DNA from: Nocardia vinacea
GTDB taxonomy: Bacteria > Actinomycetota > Actinomycetes > Mycobacteriales > Mycobacteriaceae
DNA: 64,000 nucleotides
Direction of reading: 5' to 3'
Assembly (NCBI RefSeq): GCF_035920345.1
Contig: NZ_CP109149.1
Span: forward strand, 9,610,001 to 9,674,000
Part shown: positions 61,127-64,000 of the stretch, piece after piece
Layout of the letters: each line of letters begins with the position of its first letter
Position numbering within the stretch: the first letter of the stretch is position 1
Position numbers and translations under genes: made by a program
Notes under the pieces: generated by a model
Database searches by the model: none
Told to the model about the DNA's origin: nothing
The model's input: the letters and a program-made list of their open reading frames with translations, nothing else

Positions 61127-61421
61127 GCGAAAGCCGCGCCGGGCCTACCGCGGTCAGCACCTGGAAGCGGCGCACGAATTCCCGCAGCGCAATGCGGTCC
61201 TCATCGTCGGGCGGGCGGTACCCCCGCTCGGCGGTGACCGATACCGTGCTTCCCGCGCGCACCCGCAACTCGTCCCAACACGACGGCAGCACCGGTGTCA
61301 GCACCGTGCGCCCATTGCAGGTCACCGTGATCCGCGAGGTGAACCGGCCCGCGGTGTGGGCAAGATCTTCGGCCGCGTCCGCGGTGAGCCCACCCGTCGC
61401 CGTGAACTCCTCGACATACAT
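61080..61421 (-). CDS. HPr-like small protein lacking the phosphorylatable His
   Basis: A 113-aa protein whose residues 6-75 follow the HPr phosphocarrier pattern (GLTADAAEDLAHTAGRFTSR, ITVTCNGRTV, LRVRAGSTVSVTAE). HPr carries GxHARPA with the active His; here the same position is Thr13 in GGLTADAA, so ordinary phosphotransfer is unlikely. A basic tail ends the protein. GAGGT lies 6 nt before the ATG. The 3' end overlaps the convergent isochorismatase-like gene by 47 bp. The family match is by pattern and needs a structure-based check. Confidence 0.6.
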   Translation of the reverse strand: MYVEEFTATGGLTADAAEDLAHTAGRFTSRITVTCNGRTVLTPVLPSCWDELRVRAGSTVSVTAERGYRPPDDEDRIALREFVRRFQVLTAVGPARLSLSGVACARRARRRPW

Positions 61422-61570
61422 CGCGTCACCTCGACTCCCTGCGCCGACACCCTTGCCTGACAGTGTAGGAGGGTACGTTCTGGCGGACCGGGTGGCGACG
61501 AACGATTTCGGTGGTCTGCGCCTACACGGGATCTCCACAATCGCCGCACCTGGTCTCCATCGGCGCCCGT

Positions 61571-61576
61571 TAGGGT
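61571..61576 (+). promoter_or_regulatory. -10 box of a leaderless promoter for the phosphodiesterase-fold gene
   Basis: TAGGGT ends 6 nt before the ATG at 61583 and no ribosome site is visible. Confidence 0.5.
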
Positions 61577-61582
61577 CGGGGC

Positions 61583-62527
61583 ATGCGTAAATGGGTGGAC
61601 CGGGTGGTGCTCGGGCTGGGGTGGTGCGCCTTGGCGGCGGGAGTTCTGGGGATCGTGCTGCATTTCGGGACGTGGCGGCGGCAGGCTTTGGTGCTGTTGG
61701 CGTCGGGTGCGTCGTATTTGATGCTCGGGGCGGTGTTTGGGCTGGTGTTGTTCCTGATCGCGCGGGGGTGGAAGAGTGCGGCGGCGGCCGGGGTAATCGT
61801 CGCGTCGGTGTTATGGATGCAGGTGCCGATGTTCGTTCCGGAGGGTCGGGCGGCGAGTGGGCCGGAGGTTTCGGTCATGCAGTCGAATCTGTTGTTCGGG
61901 GAGGCGGATGCGGCGGCGGTGGTTCGAGCAGTGCGGGAGAACCAGGTCGAGGTGCTCACCGTCGACGAGCTGACACCGGAGGTGGCGCAGCGACTCGCGG
62001 CGGCCGGAATCGAGGAGTTGCTGCCGCATCAGTTCCTACAGGCCACCGGCGGCGGTGGCGGTACCGGGATCTACAGCCGATATCCGTTGCGGGACACCAA
62101 GAAATATGACGGCTTCTGGCTGAACAATCTGACCGCCACGATGGAGCATCCACAGCGCGGCCCGGTCGCGGTGTTCGCATTTCATCCGGTGCCGCCGTCG
62201 GTCGATTTCCCCGCGTGGAGTTCGGAGCTGGACAGGATTCGCGAAATACTGGACGCGCAACAGGGTCCCGCGATCGTCGGCGCGGATTTCAATGCCACCC
62301 GCGATCATTCGGCATTCCGTGATCTGCTGCGCGGCAGGTTCGTCGCGGCGGCCGATCAGGCAGGGGCCGGGCCGCTGCTCACCTATCCCGCAGACCGCCG
62401 TTGGGGTCCGGTGATCGGCATCGACCACATTCTGGTCGCCGATGGCACGGCCGCCGATATGCGTTCGCTGACCATCCCCGGCTCGGATCACCGCGCGGTG
62501 CTCGCGCGAGTGCAGTTGAACGCCTGA
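61583..62527 (+). CDS. Membrane-anchored endonuclease/exonuclease/phosphatase-family protein
   Basis: A 314-aa protein with about three N-terminal transmembrane helices (to residue 85) and an outward-facing EEP metal-phosphoesterase domain. Catalytic blocks are visible: VMQSNLLFGEAD, VLTVDELTPE, AIVGADFNATRDH, GIDHILVADG and IPGSDHRAV. This plan is common in actinobacteria; substrates may be extracellular phosphodiesters or lipids. The leaderless TAGGGT box precedes the ATG. Confidence 0.88.
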   Translation: MRKWVDRVVLGLGWCALAAGVLGIVLHFGTWRRQALVLLASGASYLMLGAVFGLVLFLIARGWKSAAAAGVIVASVLWMQVPMFVPEGRAASGPEVSVMQSNLLFGEADAAAVVRAVRENQVEVLTVDELTPEVAQRLAAAGIEELLPHQFLQATGGGGGTGIYSRYPLRDTKKYDGFWLNNLTATMEHPQRGPVAVFAFHPVPPSVDFPAWSSELDRIREILDAQQGPAIVGADFNATRDHSAFRDLLRGRFVAAADQAGAGPLLTYPADRRWGPVIGIDHILVADGTAADMRSLTIPGSDHRAVLARVQLNA

Positions 62528-62570
62528 GGTATTGGACGCAGCGCCATTCCGTGGTTATGCGTGCGGGATC

Positions 62571-62597
62571 GCGCACATTTCGGCCGTGAATGTGCGC
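62571..62597. terminator. Hairpin after the phosphodiesterase-fold gene
   Basis: GCGCACATT (62571-62579) pairs perfectly with 62589-62597 across a 9-nt loop, 44 bp after the stop; no strong T-run. Confidence 0.5.
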
Positions 62598-62770
62598 TGA
62601 GGCCATAGTCAGCCGACCCGTGTCAACCGTGTCCGCCCGCTCGGATGTATACGCGCGCCGGACTTTCAGCGATTACCATGTGATCGCTCGATGGGGTGGG
62701 CGCACAGGCACCCATCGGGTCAGGGTTCGCCGAGGACGGACCCACCGTGAGTTCGGGGAGGAAAGACCTG

Positions 62771-64000
62771 ATGAGGACTAGACGGCTGCGGTTCGGGGTG
62801 GTCGCGGTATTGATGTTGGTCGGGGCGGCGCTGGTCGGCTGCGACAGCAAGGCGGGCCAGCAGGAGGCGAGCGCGGTGACCGCGGACAATCCATGGAATC
62901 TGACGGGCGCGGTCTCCAACACTGGGCCGAGCGGCCCACGCAAGGGTGTGCCGGACGCACCGCTCACCGCGGAAAACGGCGACGGCGGCGCGGTCGACAA
63001 ACTCGCCCTCAACACCGTCGCCGATCTGGAAGATTTCTGGAAGACCGAGTACGGCAAGAACTTTCCCGGCACCTTCAAGCCGGTGAGCCGCTACATCTCC
63101 TGGGACGCCAAGGCGTCCAAGGAGCAAGCGGTCAAATTCTGCAAGTCCAGCGCCTATCACCTGGTCAACGCCGCCTACTGCAGCGTGGACCACACCATCG
63201 GCTGGGACCGCGGTGTGCTGCTGCCGCTGCTGCAGGAGAAGTACAGCGATATGGCGATCGTGATGGTGCTCGCGCACGAATACGGTCATTCCATCCAGGG
63301 CCAGGCCAAGATCGCCGGATTCTTCACGGGGACGCTGGTGAAGGAGCAGCAGGCCGACTGTCTGGCCGGTGTCTTCCTGCGCCATGTGGCGGAAGGGAAT
63401 TCGGCGCATTTCACGCTGAATATGACCGACGGGCTCAATGCGGTCCTCGGTGCCACCATCGCCGTGCGCGATACCGATCCGGATAACCCGAAGAATGTGC
63501 ACGGCTCCGCCTTCGAGCGGGTGTCCGCGGTGCAGATCGGTTACACCGATGGCGCACAGGGCTGCAAGAAGATCAACAAGAAGGAGATCGAGCAGCGCAG
63601 GGGCACCCTGCCGACGACATATGAGGACGGCGAGCAGGACGCCCAGCTTCCGGTCGACGTGGCAGCGTTGACCAGCCTGAGCCAGGCACTGGCGAAGATC
63701 TTCCCGCTGCAGCAGGCGCCGCAGTACGACTACAGCGGGATCATCAAGAACTGCTCGAAGGTGACCGCCACCGAACCGGTCTCGTACTGCCCGAGTTCGA
63801 ACAAGATCGGCACCGATGTGCCCGAACTCGCCGAACGCGGCGGGGCGATGAAGGGTGACGACGAACCGCTCTCGGCGGTAGTGGACGGTGATTACAACGC
63901 CTTCGCGGTCTTCATCTCCCGCTATGTCCTTGCGGTGCAACAGGAACGCAAGCTCTCGATCTCCGGAGCGGAGACCGCCGGACTGCGCACCGCATGCCTC
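62771..64000 (+). CDS. Neutral zinc metallopeptidase lipoprotein (YpfJ-like), truncated by the window end
   Basis: A secreted or lipid-anchored metallopeptidase of which the first 410 residues are present; the gene continues past 64000. A lipoprotein signal (VVAVLMLVGAALVGC) is followed by a short linker. The zinc motif is HEYGH at residues 169-173, with a downstream Glu in KEQQADCLAG as probable third ligand. GRGVLLPLL-type segment WDRGVLLPLLQEKYSD and ALAHEYGHSIQ-like surroundings are typical of this family. GGAGG lies about 10 nt before the ATG. Peptide substrates are unknown. Confidence 0.88.
   Translation, partial: MRTRRLRFGVVAVLMLVGAALVGCDSKAGQQEASAVTADNPWNLTGAVSNTGPSGPRKGVPDAPLTAENGDGGAVDKLALNTVADLEDFWKTEYGKNFPGTFKPVSRYISWDAKASKEQAVKFCKSSAYHLVNAAYCSVDHTIGWDRGVLLPLLQEKYSDMAIVMVLAHEYGHSIQGQAKIAGFFTGTLVKEQQADCLAGVFLRHVAEGNSAHFTLNMTDGLNAVLGATIAVRDTDPDNPKNVHGSAFERVSAVQIGYTDGAQGCKKINKKEIEQRRGTLPTTYEDGEQDAQLPVDVAALTSLSQALAKIFPLQQAPQYDYSGIIKNCSKVTATEPVSYCPSSNKIGTDVPELAERGGAMKGDDEPLSAVVDGDYNAFAVFISRYVLAVQQERKLSISGAETAGLRTACL

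Overview
The window is one contiguous piece of a high-GC actinobacterial chromosome from a mycolic-acid-producing genus, most likely Nocardia (inference). The evidence is a mycolate FAS-II block (acpM-kasA-accD6), a core gene order matching Mycobacterium tuberculosis Rv2247 down to Rv2221c (accD6/kasA/acpM, cobD, SURF1, ptpA, cobC, Nif3, zinc-ribbon protein, RNase H/phosphatase, panB, the Rv2224c-type peptidase, glnA2, glnE), many lipoproteins and frequent leaderless starts preceded by TAnnnT boxes. No tRNA, rRNA, IS element, phage or CRISPR array was seen; the only RNA gene found is rnpB.

Layout. 1-3 kb: end of acpM, kasA and accD6 (mycolate elongation); kasB is missing and a strong hairpin lies where it sits in M. 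tuberculosis. 3-18.7 kb: accessory metabolism and regulation, comprising a dicarboxylate transporter, HxlR, TetR, GlxA and ECF41 regulators, nitroreductase, a secreted SGNH hydrolase coupled to a membrane acyltransferase, an orphan adenine DNA methyltransferase, gamma-carbonic anhydrase, alanine dehydrogenase and a beta-lactamase-fold hydrolase. 18.9-27.2 kb: the conserved cobD ... RNase H/phosphatase block. 27.5-37.4 kb: a compact natural-product locus of two genes, an FAD-monooxygenase fused to a condensation-like domain whose catalytic His reads Tyr, followed by a dimodular NRPS (C-A-T-C-A-T-TE) whose first adenylation domain carries the full serine code. 37.6-52 kb: secreted protease, regulators, a pyridoxamine-oxidase-fold protein next to a His-less kinase-helix protein, NUDIX, TrmH, rnpB, slipin, two unlisted microproteins, an RNase II-type enzyme with a long low-complexity insertion, a frameshifted DUF6879 gene and a CHAD protein. 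52-59.6 kb: panB with a kinase-like partner, a Hip1-like peptidase, glnA2 and glnE (nitrogen control). 59.7-64 kb: an HxlR-controlled divergon, a small HPr-like protein without the phosphorylatable His, a phosphodiesterase-fold membrane protein and a truncated zinc metallopeptidase lipoprotein.

Working together: KasA, AcpM and AccD6 elongate meromycolate; GlnA2 and GlnE belong to glutamine synthesis and its adenylylation control; PanB supplies pantothenate, the precursor of the 4'-phosphopantetheine carried by AcpM and by the NRPS thiolation domains. The strongest candidate for an undescribed system is the 27.5-37.4 kb monooxygenase-condensation/NRPS pair. It has no MbtH, phosphopantetheinyl transferase, transporter or regulator beside it in this window.
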